DNA of 64,000 nt from Lytechinus pictus (lineage: Eukaryota > Echinodermata > Echinoidea > Temnopleuroida > Toxopneustidae), in assembly GCF_037042905.1 (NCBI RefSeq), contig NC_087261.1, forward strand, positions 19,421,117 to 19,485,116, given 5' to 3'. The notes beneath the pieces are model-generated. The model saw only the letters and a program-made list of their open reading frames with translations. It was not told the origin of the DNA and ran no database searches. Positions 56,795 through 64,000 of this stretch are shown here, piece by piece (the first letter of the stretch is position 1; the number at the start of each line of letters is the position of its first letter). The translations under genes and the position numbers were made by a program.

Positions 56795-57340
56795 TTGTTT
56801 ACAATAGCGGCATTCATTCATATCCTACACGTCACTCATAGATCAAACATTCACTTAACAAATCCGAAAATAATATTAGCGCACAAAACGATCAGACATC
56901 ATGGCCCAGATATTTCGAACGATTTGCCGAACGATATTCGATTCACTGCAATTATCTTTTCTTCCAAATCTTCATTTAAAAAGTATCTTTTATCCAAATA
57001 TTCAGGTTTCACTTGCACTTTTACCCACTTGCACACACACGCACATTATTTTTTCTTCATTCCTCTTCTTTCTCCTTGACTGATGATTTGTGAAGTTAGA
57101 TTTTCTCAGACCCAAGCAATATGATTGGTTTCCATGTAGCCCTTTCCCTTTTGGCTGCAATTACTCAAAACATTTATTTTGCTGATATAGTTTGGCGCTG
57201 CATTTTTCATAACTCTATCCTATGTTTACGTATGCCTAAATTTTGTTATTTCTCCTTTGTCATAAATTTGTCACATTGCAATGTGCTTTAATGTCATAAT
57301 ACAATAATGTTTATTACAATAAATGCAGAAAAAAATTGTG
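56795..57340 (+). pseudogene. LINE 3' fragment (RT C-terminus)
   Basis: The plus-strand frame near 56795-57010 reads ..H-V-T-H-R-S-N-I-H-L-T.. and H-G-P-D-I-S-N-D-L-P-N-D-I-R, then S-S-F-K-K-Y-L-L. This is the characteristic ending of CR1/L2/Jockey-group RT ORFs (G-P-x-x-W-N-x-L-P-x-x-I, then FKK). No catalytic core is present. The 3' side ends near AATAATGTTTATTACAATAAATG at about 57305-57330. A heavily 5'-truncated insertion. Confidence 0.65.
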
Positions 57341-58354
57341 GGGTAATTTAGAAAAATTAACATAAAAATCACAATGGAATTCTATCTCAATGATATTGTC
57401 CAACTTTATCAATTCAAATTACACTGCGAAAACGAGTGCGCCAAAAGTCATTTTGGGCAATTTCAGATTTTTATTTTTTGTTATGCCCAGCTGAAAGACA
57501 ACACTTTGAAGAATACTTCAGCAAAATATTTCATTTCGAAATTTGCATAAAGGTTGTTAATTTCCAACCTCAAATCGTAAAATGTGACATTTTGCGAAAT
57601 GTCGCGTATATGACAACCTAGTTAAAAAACAGACAATTTCCCAGGAGGTTTTTCATGTAGGAATCTGAAATGGCTCCAACATAATCCTGATATATTCTTT
57701 TTTGTGTGTGAAAGGGTTCAAAGTAGATAAAAGACACCTTTCAGGAGGTCTACAGTATGATTATTCCTCGAAATAGGCTGAAAATCCATGTTTTTTGCAT
57801 TTACATTACAAACGTTTGGATTTCCGTGGATTTCCGTCTAATTTCTATCATCATCATGTGAGAGCCGATTTTACTTGACACAACACCCCCAAAACCTGTT
57901 CAAAAACGGTAATTTTATACCGCGCAGTCATCGTAGCGCACCGTATGGGTGTACATTGTCGTTCGCTTTTGCACGGCGAGGACGATTCCCCTTCCATTCC
58001 ATGAAAATGACATGAATTCCGGGCAAAAGGTAATGATCATTTTCAGTGATCAGTAAATTTTTGAGAGAAACAAGTGTTAGGTTCATAGAGGAATATAATG
58101 TGAAAAGTCCAAATCGATACAGATTGTGTATGTGATCACTAACCGGATATCATGTGATCTAATCACAGCGGGAAACATGTGCGTTGTGGAATATACTAGT
58201 AACGTGTGCACGTAATAAAGCCATTGCAGTCTGAAATTCCTTCGAGGCAACAAATTTTTTAGGAGGTTGCAACGTTTTTGTTTTCCCCAACGACGAAATA
58301 GCGATATTTGTCTTCTATTTTAGTCATTCCATAATCGCACAGAATCGGAAAACA
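57341..58354. other. Non-coding region upstream of the Ngaro ORFs
   Basis: Probably holds the left terminal region of the Ngaro element, but I could not locate its split direct repeats. No ORF of note. Confidence 0.4.
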
Positions 58355-59848
58355 ATGGGGAAGAGGAGAAAGGCCACCACTGAACCGGCTCAGACGCGTT
58401 CTCGGGCAAAACGAGGTAGAAGTCGAGGCACCCGCCAGACAAAAACGACAGCTGCCTCACACGCAACTCGGACGGTAGCTCCACCGGGAAGCGGTAGGCC
58501 TACGAGTACGACGGGGAATGAGCCCGGACAAGCCCCCGCAGCCACTGCAGCAGGAGCAGCGCCAGAACTCATTGACGTTGAGCAGGGTCGTTCATCCGGC
58601 CGTTCACCCAGCCGTTCAGCTAAGAGGCCAGCAGCTTCACAAGGGCCTGTGCTGCAATTACCATCCACCCAGGGTCAGACTCAGAGTTGTCCCAGGCCCA
58701 GCACTAGTAATAATACCGCAGGTGAGCCTTCTCGACCTGAATACGTGTCAGTACAAATACAAGATAATACAGATTCGTTCTGCGTACCTGGCCATACTAA
58801 TAATAACATTACAGGTCACGAATCGCACAATATTAGAGAACGAAGTCAGTCTGGGATGGTACGAGAGACCCCATTCACATCATCCTTCCCCGCAATTGTA
58901 CCTCCTAGTGTTCAGATAAGAACCGACCTAACTCAAAATTCACACTGTGTCCATGATAATGAGGCCACAGGGCCAAATAACCAAACCATAATCAATACAG
59001 AACGTAGACCTAACACAGATAACATGAATAGAGGCTATCTCCACCCTCACCATTCCCCGTTAAACCCTGTAGGTGACACACTGGGTGTATCTATTCCCCA
59101 AAGCATAAAAGAAAAGATTTGGAAGGGGGAGTATGTGGATCTAAATCTGTTAGTTAACGCCCAAGATGTAGCCTCTAACACACTGCGCGAAGCAGCAGAA
59201 CAGAGAACTAATCTGGCGATAGCCGAGGAGGAAGGAAAATGGGTGTTAAAGCCCTACAATGCCCCCTCCAAAAACAAAATCATGTCCATTGAAATTTGGA
59301 CAAATGCCTTCCTAATATACATGAGCGTCTATCTGGCAGCAAATCCACGACACACTCATGAAATTCTGAAGTACTGTCACCTCATTCGTTCTGCTGCTTC
59401 ACGCTACTACGGATATGGTTGGAGGGACTACGATATAGAATTTCGGCACCGATTTCATGCCACAGGGGGTTCCTGGGCGGAGATAAACGGGGAGTTGTGG
59501 CTCCTCCACGTAGTAGGGGGTGGATCTCCACGTTCGGCAAGGGGCCCTGCCCCCTTTCATCAACAGTGGGTAAACAAAGAGGGCAAACGCCCAGGCGTGC
59601 CGGCTGCAAATCTCGGACCGGCTAGGAAAAAGGGCCCTCAATACGCACAGTCACAGGCAACCACTTTTCGCAAATATGGGGTGTGCCACGAACTCAACTT
59701 CAGATCTGGTTCGTGCAAACGTAAGGACTGTAGATATGCCCACAAATGTGTACAGTGCCACGCAAGCGGGCATGGGAAAGTTCATTGCCCACTCAAACAA
59801 ACCAACGCAATCAACACCACACAAATTAATAGACCTAACACACAATAA
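58355..59848 (+). CDS. Ngaro ORF1, gag-like nucleic-acid-binding protein
   Basis: 497 codons; ATG in good context (AACAATGG). The N-terminus is very basic (KRRKATTEPAQTRSRAKRGR), likely nuclear-targeting or nucleic-acid-binding, followed by about 200 residues of low-complexity Ser/Pro/Thr/Asn. A globular part from about residue 245 (IPQSIKEKIWKGEYVDLNLL) to 390 matches, from memory, the conserved region in DIRS/Ngaro ORF1 proteins (tryptophan, then YD.EFR). The C-terminus holds a CCCH motif (C444-x9-C454-x4-C459-x3-H463) directly followed by a CCHC knuckle (C465-x2-C468-x4-H473-x4-C478). It would package the element RNA. The following RT frame overlaps its last ~170 bases. Confidence 0.88.
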   Translation: MGKRRKATTEPAQTRSRAKRGRSRGTRQTKTTAASHATRTVAPPGSGRPTSTTGNEPGQAPAATAAGAAPELIDVEQGRSSGRSPSRSAKRPAASQGPVLQLPSTQGQTQSCPRPSTSNNTAGEPSRPEYVSVQIQDNTDSFCVPGHTNNNITGHESHNIRERSQSGMVRETPFTSSFPAIVPPSVQIRTDLTQNSHCVHDNEATGPNNQTIINTERRPNTDNMNRGYLHPHHSPLNPVGDTLGVSIPQSIKEKIWKGEYVDLNLLVNAQDVASNTLREAAEQRTNLAIAEEEGKWVLKPYNAPSKNKIMSIEIWTNAFLIYMSVYLAANPRHTHEILKYCHLIRSAASRYYGYGWRDYDIEFRHRFHATGGSWAEINGELWLLHVVGGGSPRSARGPAPFHQQWVNKEGKRPGVPAANLGPARKKGPQYAQSQATTFRKYGVCHELNFRSGSCKRKDCRYAHKCVQCHASGHGKVHCPLKQTNAINTTQINRPNTQ

Positions 59849-61487
59849 GGGGCCAAACAAAGGAGACATACACAAAATCGATATCAAGGAAGTGATGTCC
59901 TTGGCCCATGTTCCAATCAAGCTTCAGAATCTAAAGATGCTTTTAAAGGATTACCCTGATAAACAGGCAGCTGCATTTCTTAACAAAGGTTTCAGTGAAG
60001 GATTCAATTTGAATTATACAGGCCCCCGCATGCCGGTGGATCTCCCTAACTTGATATCTGTTGAAAACAACCTTGAAATAGCTCGTGACAAAATTCTTAA
60101 AGAAGTTACACTGGGGCGTTATATGGGCCCATTTGAATCAAGGCCCCTGGTTAATTTGAGGTCCAGTCCCATAGGGTTAGTGCCAAAAAAATCCCCAGGG
60201 GAATTCCGGCTAATCAATCACCTCTCTTTTCCTCCGGGCTATTCTATTAATGATTTTGTTGCAGATGAGTGTTGTAAAGTGGAATACACAAGCTTTGACA
60301 AAGCTGCCGATATGATTGCGCAAACAGGGAGAGGGGCAGAATTAGCAAAGGAAGATGTTAAATCTGCATTTCGCTTATTACCCATAAACCCCAAGGATTT
60401 TGAATTGCTGGGGGTGAAATTTGAAGGGAAATATTACATTGACAAATGTCTGCCCATGGGGATTAGAAATGCACCTGCTTACTTTGAAAAATTCTCTACA
60501 TTCATTGAATATTGTATAAGGGTACGAAGTGGCTCAGATAAGGTAATACACTACATGGATGATTTTCTGTGTATTGGACCTGCGCAATCAAGGGGCGTAT
60601 CATGTCATAATGTGGTACAAGCACTGAAGTCAGTGTGCGAAGAGATAGGTGTCCCTTTAGCACAGGAGAAATCAGAAGGTCCAGCAACACGGCTAACGTT
60701 CCTGGGGTTAGAGCTTGATTCCAACCTCATGCAAATAAGGGTTCCCCCTGACAAACTGACTAAAGCCAGAAACAAAATCAAGAAAGTTCTGTCATTAAAG
60801 ACAACAACAGTGAAAGAAATTCAATCACTAGCTGGCCTCCTAAATTTCATCTGTAGGGCAATTCGCCCAGGTAGAGCATTCTTGCGTCGCTTAATAGATT
60901 TAGTGCAAGGCCAAACAAACGGTAAGCAACAGGTCACATTATCAGACGGAGCACAACTGGATTTGCAGTCATGGCTCCTATTTCTAGAGTGCTTCAATGG
61001 CGTATCGGTTATCCCCGAGGAAAGCTGGGTACAAAGTGAAGAAATTGACCTCTTCACAGATGCAAGTGGAGAGATAGGATACGGGGGTTATCTGAAAGGC
61101 AAATGGTTCAATGGGAAATGGTCCTCTAGGGATATTGTACGTAATAATTCTATAGCATGGAAGGAAATGGTGCCTATCACAATTGCGGTGTTGGTATGGG
61201 GAGAGGAATTGAAAAATAGAAGGATTGTTCTGAATACTGACAACATGTCGATCAAGTTTGTGATTAACAAGCAGACGTCACATGACCCCAAGATAATGAA
61301 ACTGGTGAGAACATTTGTTGTAGCATGCTTGAAGAATAATATTTCATTCAGAGCGGTCCATGTTTCTACACATGATAATGGCATAGCCGATTCCCTCTCT
61401 CGCTTCCAGATGGAACGATTTCACAAACTAGCACCTGGGGCAGACAAAAAGGCCACAGCAATACCAGTGGGGATGTTGCCGACTTAG
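59676..61487 (+). CDS. Ngaro reverse transcriptase-RNase H polyprotein
   Basis: 603-codon frame. The first ~57 codons overlap the zinc-finger end of ORF1 in another frame, so the true N-terminus is probably nearer 59850, reached by frameshift or a separate start. RT blocks: R-S-S-P-I-G-L-V-P-K-K-S-P-G-E-F-R-L-I (162-180), K-E-D-V-K-S-A-F-R (225-233; D227), L-P-M-G-I-R-N-A-P (259-267), Y-M-D-D (293-296). RNase H: F-T-D-A-S (D462), W-K-E-M (E497), N-T-D-N (D522), G-I-A-D-S-L-S-R (D572): all four catalytic acids are present. It makes DNA from the element RNA in DIRS-like fashion, producing a circular product. The YR frame overlaps its 3' end by ~108 bases. Confidence 0.93.
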   Translation: MGCATNSTSDLVRANVRTVDMPTNVYSATQAGMGKFIAHSNKPTQSTPHKLIDLTHNKGPNKGDIHKIDIKEVMSLAHVPIKLQNLKMLLKDYPDKQAAAFLNKGFSEGFNLNYTGPRMPVDLPNLISVENNLEIARDKILKEVTLGRYMGPFESRPLVNLRSSPIGLVPKKSPGEFRLINHLSFPPGYSINDFVADECCKVEYTSFDKAADMIAQTGRGAELAKEDVKSAFRLLPINPKDFELLGVKFEGKYYIDKCLPMGIRNAPAYFEKFSTFIEYCIRVRSGSDKVIHYMDDFLCIGPAQSRGVSCHNVVQALKSVCEEIGVPLAQEKSEGPATRLTFLGLELDSNLMQIRVPPDKLTKARNKIKKVLSLKTTTVKEIQSLAGLLNFICRAIRPGRAFLRRLIDLVQGQTNGKQQVTLSDGAQLDLQSWLLFLECFNGVSVIPEESWVQSEEIDLFTDASGEIGYGGYLKGKWFNGKWSSRDIVRNNSIAWKEMVPITIAVLVWGEELKNRRIVLNTDNMSIKFVINKQTSHDPKIMKLVRTFVVACLKNNISFRAVHVSTHDNGIADSLSRFQMERFHKLAPGADKKATAIPVGMLPT

Positions 61488-62386
61488 AGAAAGAAACTCG
61501 AAGATTGTTAGGACAAGCATTAGCACCAGGGTCCCTCAGAGCATACCAGACGGCTGTAAACTCCTTCCAAGTGTTCCGCATAAATCACAACCTGAGCCCA
61601 TCATGGCCGGCATCACTTACCCAGGTTATGGCATTCATAGCTCACCTTTCCATTAGCGGGAAATCTACCTCAACTATTTCATTACATGTAGTAGCAATAG
61701 CTTATTTACACAACATGTATGGGTGGCCAGACCCCACTAAACATTTCTTAATTAAGAAAATGCAAGAAGGGAAAAAACGAGACAGAACTAATAAAGATGC
61801 TAGGAGGCCTATCACCTGGGACTTACTAGGCAAACTCATACCCAACTTAAACCGGGTATGCTTCTCGAGGTATGAGTCAATAATGTTTCAAGCGGCATTT
61901 TTGTTGGCTTTCTTTGGCTTCTTGAGGGTTGGAGAATTCACGGTTCAGAGTCAGAGTGATGATGGGAGGAAGATATTGGCTATAGATGATATCCAATGGG
62001 GTCAGGAAGAAAATTCACGATTCATGTTGGTACAGATTAGATTTTCAAAGACAGACCAATACGGGAGGGGTACCACGCTTAAAATCAAAGAAAATAAGAC
62101 AGAGGGCACATGCCCTGTCGAGGCTATGGAGACGTACCTAGGGGTACGGCCTAAAGGGAGAGGGCCACTTTTCTGCCATATGAATCGCTCCCCCCTTTCC
62201 AGGTATCAGTTCAATGCAGTATTGAAGAAGGCACTGTTTGTGTCAGGGGTCGGGGCTAACCAATATGGAACACACTCCTTTCGCATTGGGGCAGCCACAA
62301 TGGCAGCGCTAAAGGGTATACCTCCCGAGCAAATTATGACCATGGGTAGATGGCGTAGTGATGCCTATCTACGTTACATAAGGTGA
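61379..62386 (+). CDS. Ngaro tyrosine recombinase
   Basis: The open frame runs from 61379, just after a stop, to the stop at 62387-62389; no ATG occurs before a methionine about 42 codons past 61505. Counting from 61505: L-R-V-G-E (R141), F-S-K-T-D (K182), T-H-S-F-R (H257..R260), G-R-W (W283, in the usual His/Trp place) and Y-L-R-Y-I-R (Y291 the likely nucleophile). The full catalytic set of a tyrosine recombinase is present. Frame is -1 relative to RT-RNase H, so expression by frameshift or splicing is likely. It would insert a circular DNA copy by site-specific recombination without a DDE integrase. The C-terminus ends three residues after the motif, as in other DIRS-like enzymes. Confidence 0.9.
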   Translation, partial: WHSRFPLSLPDGTISQTSTWGRQKGHSNTSGDVADLEKETRRLLGQALAPGSLRAYQTAVNSFQVFRINHNLSPSWPASLTQVMAFIAHLSISGKSTSTISLHVVAIAYLHNMYGWPDPTKHFLIKKMQEGKKRDRTNKDARRPITWDLLGKLIPNLNRVCFSRYESIMFQAAFLLAFFGFLRVGEFTVQSQSDDGRKILAIDDIQWGQEENSRFMLVQIRFSKTDQYGRGTTLKIKENKTEGTCPVEAMETYLGVRPKGRGPLFCHMNRSPLSRYQFNAVLKKALFVSGVGANQYGTHSFRIGAATMAALKGIPPEQIMTMGRWRSDAYLRYIR

Positions 62387-62389
62387 CCT

Positions 62390-62916
62390 ATTGCGACATT
62401 GTAACTACCACAGCTTACTATGTGGGAAGGTTATGTAAGCTATGGGCAAACAATTATGGATGGTTCCTGTGGTTACTACTCAGGAAGCATACTTATAATT
62501 CGCTATACTTGGTCGCAGTTTCATCCACGTATTATTACATTTATTCATAACTACAATAATAATAAAGGTAGAATCCAGTAATTTGTCTAAACATGTACAT
62601 GTAAGCAGAAGTAACACAATAATAATAAAGATATATCTAGTCGGCTAATAACAATGTAGACAATTGGATACTGCATAGGGTGCATATTTGTAATTACCCT
62701 TTGCGTGTGAACGGATATCCAAGTTCACGATGACAATAATGAGTAATAATTTAATATTCATAATAGTGCCTTTCAAACTTTCTCAAAGCTCTTTACATCA
62801 TACATCCTAACCTACTTATCAACTTAACGACAATCAGCTGTCGAAGTACAATAACAGAGATAATAGCCAATCAGCTATAAATGTAATATGACAAGAAAGA
62901 TGTCAGTGCACTGGGC
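62390..62916. other. Intergenic region between recombinase and hydrolase
   Basis: About 525 bp, AT-rich. Near 62735-62800 (ATTCATAATAGTGCC..CTCAAAGCTCTTTACAT) it resembles the tail of the SINE at 36392-36722. Just before the hydrolase, TTTTTTTATTGCAG/AGG at 62958-62973 looks like a 3' splice site. Confidence 0.5.
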
Positions 62917-63552
62917 ATGTGTACATGTGTAGAACATGTTACTTCCGGGAACTCTCATTTTTTTATTGCAGAGGGGACTGGAAACTGGATCTGGATTGTA
63001 GGGGATAGCCTGGTCAGAAGAGCAAAAGAACGAGCTTCACAACGCAACTATCAGCAGTTTGGAGAGCGAGGTATCGTGGTCCGTTGGCATGGGCAAGGCG
63101 GCGCCACGCTCCAGGATCTCCCCAGGATGGTTTCTTACCGGCTGAGATGCGGCACTCCTCCTGCATTAGCTATTGTCCACTTGGGATCAAATGACATCGG
63201 ACAGTATGATGTCTGCCGGTGCAGAATGGCAATTGACACAGCCATCCAAGATCTACGCGCGAGAATGCCGCACACCCATATCGCCTGGTCTGGTATTTTA
63301 CCGCGGCTCTTCTACTATGGTCGCAAGCAAGGCTCTAATTCACAGGAGGCCTTGGATGGAGTTCGTAAGTCTCTTAACAAATACGCTAGGAGGAAACTAG
63401 CCAGGATGTCGGATACCACCATCATCAAACATGAATTTGACCCCACAATCCACAGCCTCTTCAATAGAGATGGAGTGCACCTCTCTGATTCGGGTTCAGA
63501 CATTCTCATTGACAGTTTCAGAACTGCAGCAAGAGAAGCAGGATTTGTTTAG
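62917..63552 (+). CDS. Ngaro SGNH/GDSL hydrolase ORF
   Basis: 211-codon frame. The SGNH blocks are clear: I-V-G-D-S-L (block I, Ser31), G-Q-G-G-A (block II glycine near 61), H-L-G-S-N-D-I-G (block III, Asn92) and D-G-V-H-L-S (block V, Asp185, His188). All four catalytic-type residues are intact. The family is esterases/lipases acting on ester bonds; substrate and role in retrotransposons are unknown. The first ~17 codons (M-C-T-C-V-E-H..) look non-coding and a splice-acceptor-like sequence ends near 62971, so the mature N-terminus may be joined from elsewhere. A host gene is less likely given its position 0.5 kb after the recombinase on the same strand. Confidence 0.87.
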   Translation: MCTCVEHVTSGNSHFFIAEGTGNWIWIVGDSLVRRAKERASQRNYQQFGERGIVVRWHGQGGATLQDLPRMVSYRLRCGTPPALAIVHLGSNDIGQYDVCRCRMAIDTAIQDLRARMPHTHIAWSGILPRLFYYGRKQGSNSQEALDGVRKSLNKYARRKLARMSDTTIIKHEFDPTIHSLFNRDGVHLSDSGSDILIDSFRTAAREAGFV

Positions 63553-63903
63553 ATATGGAGAGGAGACGAGCTTGAGAAACATTTTGAGAACTCGAGGCTT
63601 CTGGCAAGGTTTTTTCTTTTGTAATGTATCTTAGTGTTATTACGTTTATTGTTTCTAGTCGTTTATGTACATACTTCATTTTACGGGCTTTGTGAAGGGC
63701 ACCGTCAACAGTACTACCTTGCTATTATCAATAATGATATGCACGTGTCTGGATTGAGGATGAAGGAACGTCCTTTTATAGGCATTTTGCATCCATTCAT
63801 GTGAGGTTAAGTTTTAATGCGGCTCCATGCCAATATATTAGGTAACTTTATTTGCAAGCATGACAAGTTCATGTATGCTCCAGAATCATGTGACTTACGA
63901 CGG

Positions 63904-63945
<42 letters not shown>

Positions 63946-64000
63946 TGGGTGGAAGGTTTTTGTTCAGAAACAATTTGTTTGAAACCTGACAGATCACCAA
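63553..64000. other. 3' region after the hydrolase, with poly(A) run
   Basis: Non-coding; a 34-base A run at 63907-63940. It may be the 3' part of the Ngaro element or flanking DNA. No direct-repeat terminus was recognised. Confidence 0.45.

Larger units (their letters stand above)
58355..63552 (+). mobile_element. Ngaro-type tyrosine-recombinase retrotransposon
   Basis: Four ORFs in the order gag-like, RT-RNase H, tyrosine recombinase, SGNH hydrolase, all on the plus strand and free of stops. RT-RNase H followed by a tyrosine recombinase, with no aspartic protease or DDE integrase, defines the DIRS-like order. The extra hydrolase ORF is a known trait of the Ngaro group. Boundaries are not resolved: left and right split repeats were not found and the right end may lie beyond the window. 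Lack of frame damage suggests a young copy. Confidence 0.88.

Noticed and set aside
56795..57079. Host gene of 94 codons
   Set aside because: Its only recognisable motif is the LINE RT C-terminal block.

Overview
This 64-kb window is animal nuclear DNA. It has symmetric phase-1 EGF exons with GT/AG borders, a tRNA-derived SINE, LINEs, MITEs and a Ngaro-type tyrosine-recombinase retrotransposon. I infer a marine invertebrate deuterostome, most likely an echinoderm (sea-urchin type). The reasons are an inverted pair of 15-bp minisatellites reminiscent of sea-urchin TU foldback elements, the Ngaro element with an SGNH ORF, and SINE/MITE families of a kind I associate with sea urchins. The species assignment is inference, not proven.

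The only host coding sequence I can support is a dispersed minus-strand gene. It has calcium-binding EGF (cbEGF) exons at 35611-35736, 14918-15040, 12071-12193, 5008-5136 and 820-948, plus a broken exon at 3862-3910. All five complete exons are 123-129 bp and phase 1-1, so each can be added or lost without shifting the frame. The left 16 kb is a partial tandem amplification of this gene: a 4.19-kb block lies head to tail (1-3861, 3862-8052), and its start recurs at 14992-15708. The geometry implies an ancestral unit of about 11.1 kb with exons in the order C-B-A. The leftmost copy has lost half of C and all of B.

The rest is nested mobile DNA. A TIR element built of ~178-bp tandem units (about 5786-11950) is interrupted by a 1.6-kb element carrying a 154-bp tandem array. 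A second copy of that 154-bp element sits inside a Tc1/mariner-like TIR element (16168-18670). From 19561 to 34283 lies a giant foldback (palindromic) element with ~1.9-kb arms. Its left arm has taken two insertions that the right arm lacks: a 7.56-kb head-to-tail dimer (19609-27165) and a 2.9-kb TIR element (28560-31479) that itself holds a CR1/L2-like LINE. The clean right arm therefore acts as an internal empty-site control.

From 38268 to 51605 a matched inverted pair of 15-bp minisatellite arms brackets 13.3 kb. Inside is a degenerate Tx1/L1-like LINE (41109-46304) flanked by direct copies of about 865 bp. Several MITEs, a microsatellite block (52432-53215), a 0.7-kb polypyrimidine tract inside a TIR element (53220-54340) and a small foldback (54536-55395) follow.

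The right end (58355-63552) holds the best-preserved element: a Ngaro retrotransposon with a gag-like ORF (CCCH plus CCHC zinc motifs), RT-RNase H with intact catalytic residues, a tyrosine recombinase with an intact R-K-HxxR-W-Y set, and an SGNH hydrolase ORF. Its RT makes DNA from its RNA, its recombinase would integrate a circular product, and its hydrolase role is unknown.
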